Origin: Provencibacterium sp.
Lineage (GTDB): Bacteria; Bacillota; Clostridia; Oscillospirales; Ruminococcaceae
Direction: 5' to 3'
Assembly: GCA_022793895.1 (NCBI GenBank)
Contig: JAAWDS010000021.1
Span: 1-48,615 of the forward strand
DNA: 48,615 nt
Both the position numbers and the translations under genes were made by a program. The notes beneath the pieces are model-generated. The model was not told the DNA's origin. It ran no database searches and was given only the letters and a program-made list of their open reading frames with translations. Numbering within the stretch: position 1 is the stretch's first letter; each line of letters opens with the position of its first letter. Shown here in pieces: positions 33,656 through 40,949 of this stretch.

Positions 33656-33749
33656 GCGCCCTTTGGAAAAACGGTTTTCAGGGCGAGGATTATGCCCTGA
33701 ATTTTGCGCCATAAGGCGCGAAAACACCGTTTTTCCGGTTTCTGCAAGC
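33656..33749 (+). repeat. Dispersed structured repeat, copy B (94 nt)
   Basis: Second copy of the 94-nt element, aligned gap-free with 23901-23994. The outer stem GGAAAAACGGT/ACCGTTTTTCC is perfect here and the CAGGGC/GCCCTG hairpin is kept while its loop differs. It sits inside the ABC exporter operon, just after the first permease gene. Confidence 0.8.
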
Positions 33750-34006
33750 TGGAGGAGCGGCTCCCACGATTGCTTTTACAAGGCGGGGAATGGCTTGACC
33801 GGGGGTTTCTTTTTCCAAGCTGCTGCAAGCCGGAGGAGTGCCCGGCCGGAGGTTTTTCGGGCCGCTGTCCGGCGGGGAGAGGCTTCGGATGGGGGCGGCT
33901 TCTTGTAAAATGGAAGTGGAACGCAAGCGTAGGCTTCTCCGGCCGGGGACTTTGAAGAAGCTTGTGTTTTTCCCTGCTTTTGTCAGGAAAGGAGGTTCGC
34001 TTTTTT
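33750..34006. other. Non-coding spacer inside the ABC operon
   Basis: No gene is visible. It contains CTGCAAGCTGGAGGAG and CTGCAAGCCGGAGGAG about 85 nt apart, and a hairpin GGCCGGAGG/CCGGCGGGG-like GC-rich segment. Together with copy B it makes a 355-nt gap between two genes of one transporter, which normally abut. Confidence 0.6.
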
Positions 34007-34783
34007 ATGCTGCGGATCTATCTGAAATTCAAGGCGCAATATCTCAAAACCGAAATGGAATATACCCTTAATTTCTGGATGATGGCGGTTGCGGGCGTTC
34101 TGATGCGCGCGGGCATGCTGGCGGTGGCCTTTGTGCTGTTCCGGAACGTGCCGGATATCGCGGGCTGGAACGAGGCGGAGGTCTATTTCATCCTGTCGCT
34201 CATCTTTCTGAGCGAAGGGGTCTGCAACCTCTTGTTCGACGGGGTGTGGTCGCTGCCCGCTCTGGTGTTCCGCGGGGAGTTCGACGTGATGCTCTCCCGC
34301 CCGATCTCTCCGCTTTACCAGCTGCTGGCCTATGGCGTCGGGCTCCAGGGCGCGGGCCTGCTGCCGGTGGGCCTTATCAGCTATTTCCTTTCGCTGCATA
34401 CGCTGGGGCGGCTGAACCCTTTTTCCATTTTGCTGATGGTCCCCTTTGTCCTGTGCGGGGCGGCTATCCGCGTGGCGGCCATCCTCATCGCGGCCTCGAA
34501 CGTTTTTTGGATGCGGGCAGACGGCCTCAGCCTTACCTACCTGGCGCACACCGTCGGGGAATATGCCAAGTATCCGGTCAGCATCTATCCGGGCTGGATG
34601 CAGTTCATCCTGCTGGCGGTGATTCCCTATGGGTTCATCGGCTTTGTGCCCGCCCTCATCCTGCGCGGTGAGCGGGCGGTGCTCCTGAGCCTGGCCCTCT
34701 TGGGCTTTACCGCTCTCTATTGCCTTCTGGCGCGCGCCGTTTTCTACCGCGGGATCCAAAAATATGAGAGCATGGGCATGTAA
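34007..34783 (+). CDS. ABC-2 family permease, second subunit
   Basis: 258 residues with six membrane helices (FWMMAVAGVLMRAGMLAVAFVLF, LLAYGVGLQGAGLLPVGLISYFLSL, LLSLALLGFTALYCLLARAVFY) and the typical N-terminal KAQYLKTEMEYTLNF. It completes the ABC-2 exporter with the ATPase at 31871 and the permease at 32854. I chose the ATG at 34007 because it gives the family N-terminus and lies 8-10 nt after AGGAAAGGAGG; an upstream frame start at 33962 lacks a site. Confidence 0.88.
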   Translation: MLRIYLKFKAQYLKTEMEYTLNFWMMAVAGVLMRAGMLAVAFVLFRNVPDIAGWNEAEVYFILSLIFLSEGVCNLLFDGVWSLPALVFRGEFDVMLSRPISPLYQLLAYGVGLQGAGLLPVGLISYFLSLHTLGRLNPFSILLMVPFVLCGAAIRVAAILIAASNVFWMRADGLSLTYLAHTVGEYAKYPVSIYPGWMQFILLAVIPYGFIGFVPALILRGERAVLLSLALLGFTALYCLLARAVFYRGIQKYESMGM

Positions 34784-34903
34784 AAAAATGGGCGGCACGC
34801 TTGCAGGAAAGGCGGAATCATGGTAGAGTCAAAGGAGTTTTCGCCTGCGCCTTACCTGTCCTTGCCGGACGGCGGCCGGGCTTTTTCCAGGAGGTGACGG
34901 CTG

Positions 34904-35791
34904 TTGCAGCCCGATGAAATCTTAGCGTCCGCCTGCGCCGGGGCGGGGCTGACCGAAACCGGTGTTTGCGCCTATGATCCGGCGCTGGCCCATATTCCGA
35001 CCCGCGCCCGGTCGCGCATCCCGGAGGGGTGCCGGTCGCTGGTCGTAGCGGCTATCCCCTACTATACCGGCGCTTACCCGCACCGCAACCTGGCGCGCTA
35101 TGCGCTCTCGGAGGATTACCACGACCTGTGTATGGCGCGGCTGGAACGGCTCTGCGCCGCGCTTCGGGAGCGCCTGCCCGGCGATCGGTTCGCCGCGTTT
35201 GCGGATATCTCGCCGTTTGACGAGGTGGAGGCCGCCGTCCGGGCGGGAGTGGGGGTGCGCGGGGAGAATGGGCTGCTCATAAACCCGCGCTACGGCTCAT
35301 ATGTCTTTATCGGGGAGATAGCCTCCACCGCCGCCTTTACCCCGGCGGCGTCCGGCGGCGGGCACTGCCTTCGCTGCGGGCGCTGCCGCGCGGCCTGCCC
35401 CTCCGGCGCTTTGGGGGAGGACTTCCGGCGCGAACGGTGCCGGTCTCACCTGACCCAGCAGAAGCGGCTGGAAGACCCGGAGCAGCAGGCGCAGGTCGCC
35501 GCGGGCGGCTATGCGTGGGGCTGCGACCGCTGCGCGGATGTTTGCCCGATGAACCGGGAGGCCCGTTATACGCCGCTGCCGGAGTTCTACCGGAATATCT
35601 GCGCGGTTCTCACTCAAACTAATCTGGAAGCCGTTCTCGCGGGGCGCGCCTATGCCTACAAGGGCGCGGCGCTGCTCCGGCGCAATCTGGCGCTGATTTC
35701 ACAGCCGGGGGAAACCGCCCCGGCTATTTTGGCAACGAAGGGAGCCACCGAATATGGAGATCATCACCCCGGAACAGTATCCGGAATATGA
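34904..35791 (+). CDS. Epoxyqueuosine reductase QueG-like iron-sulfur protein
   Basis: 295 residues with a QueG-like N-terminal domain (DISPFDEVEAAVRAGVGVRGENGLLINPRYGSYVFIGEI) and two 4Fe-4S motifs: CLRCGRCRAACPSGAL near residue 150 and CDRCADVCPMN near residue 205. QueG reduces epoxyqueuosine to queuosine in tRNA using cobalamin. The protein is shorter than E. coli QueG because it lacks the C-terminal HEAT-like repeats, as is common in Clostridia. A TTG start at 34904 follows AGGAGGTGACGG. Its end overlaps the FemAB-like gene by 38 nt. Confidence 0.82.
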   Translation: MQPDEILASACAGAGLTETGVCAYDPALAHIPTRARSRIPEGCRSLVVAAIPYYTGAYPHRNLARYALSEDYHDLCMARLERLCAALRERLPGDRFAAFADISPFDEVEAAVRAGVGVRGENGLLINPRYGSYVFIGEIASTAAFTPAASGGGHCLRCGRCRAACPSGALGEDFRRERCRSHLTQQKRLEDPEQQAQVAAGGYAWGCDRCADVCPMNREARYTPLPEFYRNICAVLTQTNLEAVLAGRAYAYKGAALLRRNLALISQPGETAPAILATKGATEYGDHHPGTVSGI

Positions 35792-36806
35792 AGCGTTTGT
35801 CCTGGCGCATCCCCAGGGCGGCTTTACCCAGTCCACCCGCTGGCAGCAGGTCAAAAACAACTGGGGATGGGAGGGCGTTCTCTCCCGCGGCGGGGATGGA
35901 AAGATCCGGGGCGCATGCGGCGTCCTCATCCAAAAGATCCCGGCGCTGCACACCAGCTTTCTCTATGCGCCGCGCGGCCCGGTCTGCGATCTGCACGACC
36001 GGCAGACCCTTCTCGACCTCAAGGCGGGGATAGACGAGCTGGCGCGCCGCTATAACGCCCATACCCTCAAGTGGGACCCGGATGTTCCGGCGGACGACGG
36101 GGTTTTTCTCTCCATCATGCAGGAGATGGGCTTTTCCCGCTTCTATGGGCCGGAGGGGTTCGAGACCATCCAGGCGCGCTTTAACTACCGCCTGCCCATC
36201 CAGGGGCGCAGCGAAGAGGCGCTCTTTATGAGCCTCTCCCAGAAAACGCGCTATAACGTGCGGGTAGCGCAGAAAAAAGGGGTGGAAATCAAGGTCTGCG
36301 GCCCCGAACGGCTGGGGGATTTTCACCGGCTGATGCAGGTGACGGGGGAGCGCGATCACTTCAACATCCGTCCGAAGGAATATTTTGAGCGGATGCTCTG
36401 CGCGCTTGGCGAGCACGCGCGGCTTTACCTCGGCTTTTATGAGGGCGAGCCGGTCAGCGGGGCGCTGACAACCAACTATGCCGGGAAAACCTGCTATGTC
36501 TATGGGGCCTCGGACAACGCGCACCGCAATGTGATGCCCAACTACCTCATGCAGTGGGAGATGATCCGCTGGGCGGTGGAGACCGGCTGCGCGGTCTATG
36601 ACTTCCAGGGCATCTCCGGCAATCTCTCGGAGGAGAATAACCCGATGTATGGGCTTTACCGCTTCAAGCGCGGCTTCGGCGGCCAGATTGACGAGCTGGC
36701 CGGGGAATTTAACTTTGAATATCATCCGGCGGTCGCCCGGCTGGTGGAGAAGGCGCTGGAGGCGCGCAGCGCCGCCAAGAGGTTCCGCCATGGCGGCGGG
36801 CGCTGA
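35754..36806 (+). CDS. FemA/FemB-like peptidoglycan bridge-forming aminoacyltransferase
   Basis: 350 residues with two GNAT-like halves: GGFTQSTRWQQVKNNWGW at the start and SQKTRYNVRVAQKKGV, HARLYLGFYEGEPVSGALTTNYAGKTCYVYGASD and the C-terminal FKRGFGGQIDELAGEFNF. Fem enzymes add amino acids from aminoacyl-tRNA to the stem-peptide Lys of lipid II, on the cytoplasmic side. There is no long coiled-coil arm as in staphylococcal FemA. Start overlaps the QueG-like gene and the stop is overlapped by the next gene, so all three are one transcript. Confidence 0.88.
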   Translation: MEIITPEQYPEYEAFVLAHPQGGFTQSTRWQQVKNNWGWEGVLSRGGDGKIRGACGVLIQKIPALHTSFLYAPRGPVCDLHDRQTLLDLKAGIDELARRYNAHTLKWDPDVPADDGVFLSIMQEMGFSRFYGPEGFETIQARFNYRLPIQGRSEEALFMSLSQKTRYNVRVAQKKGVEIKVCGPERLGDFHRLMQVTGERDHFNIRPKEYFERMLCALGEHARLYLGFYEGEPVSGALTTNYAGKTCYVYGASDNAHRNVMPNYLMQWEMIRWAVETGCAVYDFQGISGNLSEENNPMYGLYRFKRGFGGQIDELAGEFNFEYHPAVARLVEKALEARSAAKRFRHGGGR

Positions 36807-38133
36807 GGGGTCCGGGCGGGCCGGGGCGGCCTCCCCGCTCTTATCCGCCCTGGAAGGGCGGCTGGCCGCCGGGAGATCCCGGCTGCACATGCCCGGCCAC
36901 AAGGGGCGGCTTTCGCCGCCTCTTAAAGATGCGGCGCGTTACGACTTCACCGAGCTGCCGGATACCGACAGCCTCTATGAAGCGTCCGGCTGCCTGCGGG
37001 AATTAGAAGGGCGCTATGCCGCGCTCTACGGCGCGGCGGACAGCTTCCTCTCGGCGGGCGGGAGCACGCTCTGCATTCAAACGATGCTCGCCCTCTTAGG
37101 GCCGGACGCCGTTCTCTGCTGCGATCGCAACCTGCACGCCAGCGCGATGAACGCGCTGGGGCTTCTGGGGCAGCGGCCGGTTTTCCTGGGGGCCCGGCGG
37201 GATGAAAACGGCCTGCCGCTGCCGCCGGATGCCGGTTCGATCGATCGGCTGCTTACGCGCCATCCGGAGGCGAAGGCGGTCTATCTGACCTCGCCGAATT
37301 ACTATGGATATCTGGCGGATATCCGGGGGATCGCCGCCGCGGCGCACGCCCATAGCGCGCTGCTGCTGGTGGACAACGCCCACGGCGCGCACCTGCCCTT
37401 TGTGGAGGGGGTATCCCACCCCATGGCGGAGGGGGCGGATCTCTGCTGCGACAGCCTGCACAAAATGCTTCCCGCCCTGACCGGAGCGGCGGTGCTGCAC
37501 CTTTCCCCGCGCGCCCCCTTTTCGCGCGAACGGGTAAAAACCTGCATGTCCTGGTTCGGTTCGACCTCGCCCAGCTATCTGATTCTGCTCTCGGCCGATC
37601 TTCTTTTAAGCGGGCTGGAAGGGGAGCTTCCCGCCCGGCTGCGGGAGGTGCAGCGCCGGGTTTCCTCCCTTCCCGGAGACCGCCGGACGGGACTCTCCGA
37701 CCCGCTGCGGCTGGCGCTGCCCACCCAGGGACGGGCGGAACGCATGCGCGCCTGCCTCTACCGGCAGGGGATAGAACCGGAGCTTTGCGATGCGCTCGCC
37801 GCCGTTTTGCTCTTTGGGGCGGGGACAAGCGAAGAGGACTTCGCACGGGTGGAAAGCCTGTGGGAAGCGCTGCCGCCCTTTCTGCCGCCGTCTGCGGGCG
37901 CAATGCTGCCGCTTCTCCCGGAGGAACCGGCGATGGGCTGCCTGCCGCGGGAAGCCATGCTGGCCGAAAGCGAACGGATACCGGTGAGCGAGGCGCTGGG
38001 GCGGATTGTCTCGGCGAACGTTCAGCGCTGCCCGCCGGGCGTGCCGCTGGCGCTCTGCGGGGAAAGAATCGGGCCGGAAACGATTTTCCTGCTGGAAAGC
38101 TATGGCGTTTCTGCGTTAAATGTGTTAAAATAG
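36790..38133 (+). CDS. Orn/Lys/Arg decarboxylase family PLP protein (YaaO/SpeA-like)
   Basis: 447 residues of fold-type I PLP enzyme. It opens with the decarboxylase signature SRLHMPGHKGRLSPP, then TELPDTDSLYEASG, VYLTSPNYYGYLADI, VDNAHGAHLPF with the PLP-binding Asp/His, and CCDSLHKMLPALTGAAVLH with the Schiff-base Lys near residue 226. In B. subtilis the homologue yaaO precedes tmk-yaaQ-yaaR-holB. Here it precedes darA and holB directly. Whether it decarboxylates an amino acid is not proven for this subgroup. I chose the ATG at 36790, 17 nt inside the FemAB-like gene. Confidence 0.88.
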   Translation: MAAGAEGSGRAGAASPLLSALEGRLAAGRSRLHMPGHKGRLSPPLKDAARYDFTELPDTDSLYEASGCLRELEGRYAALYGAADSFLSAGGSTLCIQTMLALLGPDAVLCCDRNLHASAMNALGLLGQRPVFLGARRDENGLPLPPDAGSIDRLLTRHPEAKAVYLTSPNYYGYLADIRGIAAAAHAHSALLLVDNAHGAHLPFVEGVSHPMAEGADLCCDSLHKMLPALTGAAVLHLSPRAPFSRERVKTCMSWFGSTSPSYLILLSADLLLSGLEGELPARLREVQRRVSSLPGDRRTGLSDPLRLALPTQGRAERMRACLYRQGIEPELCDALAAVLLFGAGTSEEDFARVESLWEALPPFLPPSAGAMLPLLPEEPAMGCLPREAMLAESERIPVSEALGRIVSANVQRCPPGVPLALCGERIGPETIFLLESYGVSALNVLK

Positions 38134-38187
38134 GAGAAAGAGTGCCCGCTCTCTTGATGCTATTTTCCGATGAAAGGGAGGAACACC

Positions 38188-38511
38188 ATGAAACTGATAT
38201 TTGCAATCGTTTCCAACGACGACAGCGCGAAGGTCTCTTCCGCCTTGACCAAGGCGAAATTTTCGGTGACAAAACTCGCGACTACAGGCGGCTTCCTGCT
38301 ATCGGGCAATACCACCTTCATTATCGGTACAGAGGATGAAAAGGTGCAGGCGGTGATCGACATCATCGGCAAGCACTCCAAGAAGCGCACGCAGATGATC
38401 CCTTCCTCCGCCTCCTATGGGGTGGGGATGTACGCCTCCTACCCGGTCGAGGTGACGGTCGGCGGCGCGACCATCTTTGTGCTCAACGTTGAGCAGTTCG
38501 AGAAACTGTAA
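38188..38511 (+). CDS. darA: Cyclic-di-AMP receptor DarA (PstA/YaaQ)
   Basis: 107 residues of the PII-like DarA family: MKLIFAIVSNDDSAKVSSAL, KLATTGGFLLSGNTTFIIG, and the C-terminal VEVTVGGATIFVLNVEQFEKL. DarA trimers bind cyclic di-AMP; downstream partners are unclear. The length and motifs are complete. The ATG at 38188 follows GGGAGG, and the stop shares a base with holB (TAATG), so the two are coupled. Confidence 0.93.
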   Translation: MKLIFAIVSNDDSAKVSSALTKAKFSVTKLATTGGFLLSGNTTFIIGTEDEKVQAVIDIIGKHSKKRTQMIPSSASYGVGMYASYPVEVTVGGATIFVLNVEQFEKL

Positions 38512-39485
38512 TGCTTCAGTCCCAGCTACTGGCCAATGAAGAGACCGAGGCGGCGCTCGTCCGGCTGAATACGGAGGGGCGCCTTCCTCATGCCGTTTTG
38601 CTGGAAGGACCGCGCGGAAGCGGCCGCTTCACCCTGGCGCGGTTTATCAGCGGCGCGGCGCTCTGCCGGGTAAACCCCGCCGGCTGCGGCGAATGCCCGG
38701 ATTGCCGGCTGGCCGCCGAAGGCAAGCACCCGGATGTGGAGGTCTATGCCCGGTCCGGCGCGCCGGGAACGCTGACCATCAGCGGCCTGCGCGCTATCCG
38801 CCAGTCTGCCGCCACCCCCCCGGTCCAGGGAAGGCGGCGGGTGGTCATCCTGCGCGATATTCAGGATGCCGCCCAGCAGCGCACCTTGAACACACTGCTC
38901 AAGCTCATTGAGGAGCCGCCGGAATACCTCATGTTTATCATCACCGCCGACAGCCGGCAGAACCTTCTGCCGACGATTGTTTCCCGCTGCCTGACGCTGC
39001 GCATGCGGCTGCCGGACACCGGACAATGCGCCGGGGAACTGGAGCGGCGGCTGGCGCTCGCGCCGGAGGAGGCCGTCGCCTTGAGCAGCTATTGCAGCGG
39101 CAACATCGGCCGTGCGTTGGCCCTTCGGGAAGACTCGGAGGACGCCCGCGCGCTGAACGACGCCGCTGAGATTACCCGCTGCATCTTGGGCGGAGAGCCC
39201 TACCGCCTGCTGTGCGCCTTGCAGAAATATGAGCGCAACCGCGCGGGCATGCGGCTGCTTGTCGCCCATTTGCAGGAGATCTTTTCCCGCCTCGTGCGCG
39301 CGCGCTATGAGCCGGAGGGGACCCTCTTCTATGAGAGCGCGCGGCGGCTGAGCGTCTGGCGCGGCGAGCGGATGTTGGAGGCGCTGGATCGGGCCGCGCA
39401 GGAGGGACAAGCCAACGTCAACCTGCCGCTGGCGCTGACCCGTTTGGCGGCGGGGCTGATGCAGGAGGAGACGGTAAAGAGGTGA
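38511..39485 (+). CDS. holB: DNA polymerase III delta' subunit
   Basis: 324 residues of the clamp-loader delta' subunit. The P-loop is degenerate (EGPRGSGRFTLARF, no Lys-Thr/Ser), as expected for delta', and the zinc-binding CRVNPAGCGECPDCRL is present near residue 50. RRVVILRDIQDAAQQRTLNTLLKLIEEPPEYLMFIITA is the conserved core, with SRC at the sensor 1 region. It acts with DnaX and HolA to load the beta clamp. The start overlaps the darA stop. Confidence 0.93.
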   Translation: MLQSQLLANEETEAALVRLNTEGRLPHAVLLEGPRGSGRFTLARFISGAALCRVNPAGCGECPDCRLAAEGKHPDVEVYARSGAPGTLTISGLRAIRQSAATPPVQGRRRVVILRDIQDAAQQRTLNTLLKLIEEPPEYLMFIITADSRQNLLPTIVSRCLTLRMRLPDTGQCAGELERRLALAPEEAVALSSYCSGNIGRALALREDSEDARALNDAAEITRCILGGEPYRLLCALQKYERNRAGMRLLVAHLQEIFSRLVRARYEPEGTLFYESARRLSVWRGERMLEALDRAAQEGQANVNLPLALTRLAAGLMQEETVKR

Positions 39486-39610
39486 ATTTTCTGCGGGCGG
39501 CTCCCTAAAAGGGAGGAAGCGCGCGGGGAAGGCGCCGCCTGCGGGGACGGGCTCGCCGCCTTGGGCGTCTGTTTTTATATTTTTATCGAAAGTCAGGAGT
39601 ATACCAGATT

Positions 39611-40465
39611 ATGGCGAAAGTAATCGGCGTGCGGTTTAAAAGCGCAGGGAAGGTTTATTACTTTGATCCGCTCGCGTTTGAATTCAGCGAGGGCAGCTTT
39701 GCCGTTGTGGAGACGGCCCGCGGCATCGAATGCGGCGAGGTGACAATGGCGCCGCGCGAGCTGCCGGACGATCACATTGTCAAGCCGCTTAAGCCGGTGC
39801 TGCGCCCGGCTACCCAGGAGGACCTCAAGCGGGTGGAGCAGAACCGGCAGAATGAGGAGCGCGCCGCGCGCATCGCGGTGGAGAAGATTGCCAAGCACAA
39901 TTTGCAGATGAAGCTGGTCGATGTGGAATACACCTTCGACAACAGCAAGATCCTCTTCTATTTTACGGCGGATGGCCGGGTGGATTTCCGCGAGCTGGTC
40001 AAGGATCTGGCCTCGGTTTTCCGCACCCGGATCGAGCTGCGGCAGATTGGCGTTCGGGACGAGGCGAAGATGCTGGGAGGCTTGGGGATCTGCGGCCGCC
40101 CGTTTTGTTGCAGCAGCTTTTTAGGGGAGTTCCAGCCCGTCTCGATTAAAATGGCGAAGGAGCAGGGGCTCTCGCTGAACCCGACCAAGATTTCCGGCAC
40201 CTGCGGGCGGCTGATGTGCTGCCTGAAATATGAGCAGGCCGCCTACGAGGATCTGCTCAGAACCACCCCGCGGGTGGGCGCGGCCGTTTCCACCAAAGAG
40301 GGCCGCGGCGTTGTCACCGAGGTCAGCCTTCTGACCGGTCAATTGAAGGTGCAGCTCGATAAAAACGGCGAGAAGGCGCCAAAGATTTTCGACCGCAAAG
40401 AGGTGCGGCCGGTCCGCGAGGGCCCGCGGGAGCGGGAAACGGCCGGAGGAGAACCCAAGGCTTAG
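39611..40465 (+). CDS. ricT: PSP1-domain protein RicT (YaaT)
   Basis: 284 residues with GVRFKSAGKVYYFDPL at the start, the VVETARGIECGEV segment and the PSP1 core with conserved Cys: LGICGRPFCCSSFLGEF near residue 157 and GTCGRLMCCLKYEQ near 195. In B. subtilis RicT works with RicA and RicF as an Fe-S complex needed for RNase Y-dependent mRNA processing, competence and sporulation. The cysteines for clusters are intact. The order holB-ricT is the usual one; a 125-nt GC-rich gap precedes it. Confidence 0.92.
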   Translation: MAKVIGVRFKSAGKVYYFDPLAFEFSEGSFAVVETARGIECGEVTMAPRELPDDHIVKPLKPVLRPATQEDLKRVEQNRQNEERAARIAVEKIAKHNLQMKLVDVEYTFDNSKILFYFTADGRVDFRELVKDLASVFRTRIELRQIGVRDEAKMLGGLGICGRPFCCSSFLGEFQPVSIKMAKEQGLSLNPTKISGTCGRLMCCLKYEQAAYEDLLRTTPRVGAAVSTKEGRGVVTEVSLLTGQLKVQLDKNGEKAPKIFDRKEVRPVREGPRERETAGGEPKA

Positions 40466-40482
40466 GATTCTTTCAATTCCCT

Positions 40483-40511
40483 CTTGATTTTTCATCGAAT
40501 TATGATAAAAT
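40483..40511 (+). promoter_or_regulatory. Sigma-A promoter for ferredoxin
   Basis: TTGATT at 40483-40488, 17-nt spacer, TAAAAT at 40506-40511, 33 nt before the ATG. Confidence 0.7.
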
Positions 40512-40543
40512 GTCCTTAGAAAAGAAAGATGGAGGTGTTTCCC

Positions 40544-40714
40544 ATGGCATATAAAATTTCCGATGAGTGCATTAGCTGCGGCGCTTGCGAGGCTGAGTGC
40601 CCGGTCAACGCGATCTCTGAGGGCGACGGCAAGTATGCGATCGATGCCGATACGTGCATCGAGTGCGGCGCTTGCGCGGGCGTTTGCCCGGTCGGCGCTC
40701 CGAAGCAGGACTAA
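40544..40714 (+). CDS. 2[4Fe-4S] ferredoxin
   Basis: 56 residues with two clostridial ferredoxin motifs, CISCGACEAECP and CIECGACAGVCP, each followed by a Pro. It carries two low-potential clusters and shuttles electrons in the cytoplasm, e.g. for pyruvate oxidoreductase and hydrogenases. GGAGGTG lies 8 nt before the ATG. It is a single-gene unit with its own promoter and a strong terminator. Confidence 0.96.
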   Translation: MAYKISDECISCGACEAECPVNAISEGDGKYAIDADTCIECGACAGVCPVGAPKQD

Positions 40715-40734
40715 TGCTCCCCCCCCCTTTGAAT

Positions 40735-40781
40735 AGCAAAAAGGATGGCGCGGCTCAAAAGGCTGCGCCATCCTTTTTGCT
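40735..40781 (+). terminator. Strong intrinsic terminator after ferredoxin
   Basis: Arms AGCAAAAAGGATGGCGC and GCGCCATCCTTTTTGCT form a stem of about 17 bp or more around a short loop, with A- and T-runs in the arms that let it work in both directions. Confidence 0.88.
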
Positions 40782-40949
40782 GTGGATAAATTGAATGAAA
40801 AAGATGACAAAGCACCCTGAAAATGGTAGGATAGAAACAAAGAGATCCGCAGCCCGCCTTTCTGTGCCAGGAGCTTCAGTTGTCCGGCCCCGGCTTCCGA
40901 AACGGCGGCTGCGCTGGCACAAACGCAAATGAGAAGGAGGAATTTGGAG

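Noticed and set aside
35724-36902. 392-codon minus-strand frame opposite the FemAB-like gene
   Set aside because: The + strand frame has clear FemAB features, and the antisense frame is a codon-bias shadow.
38526-39410. 294-codon minus-strand frame opposite holB
   Set aside because: Antisense shadow of a clear holB gene.
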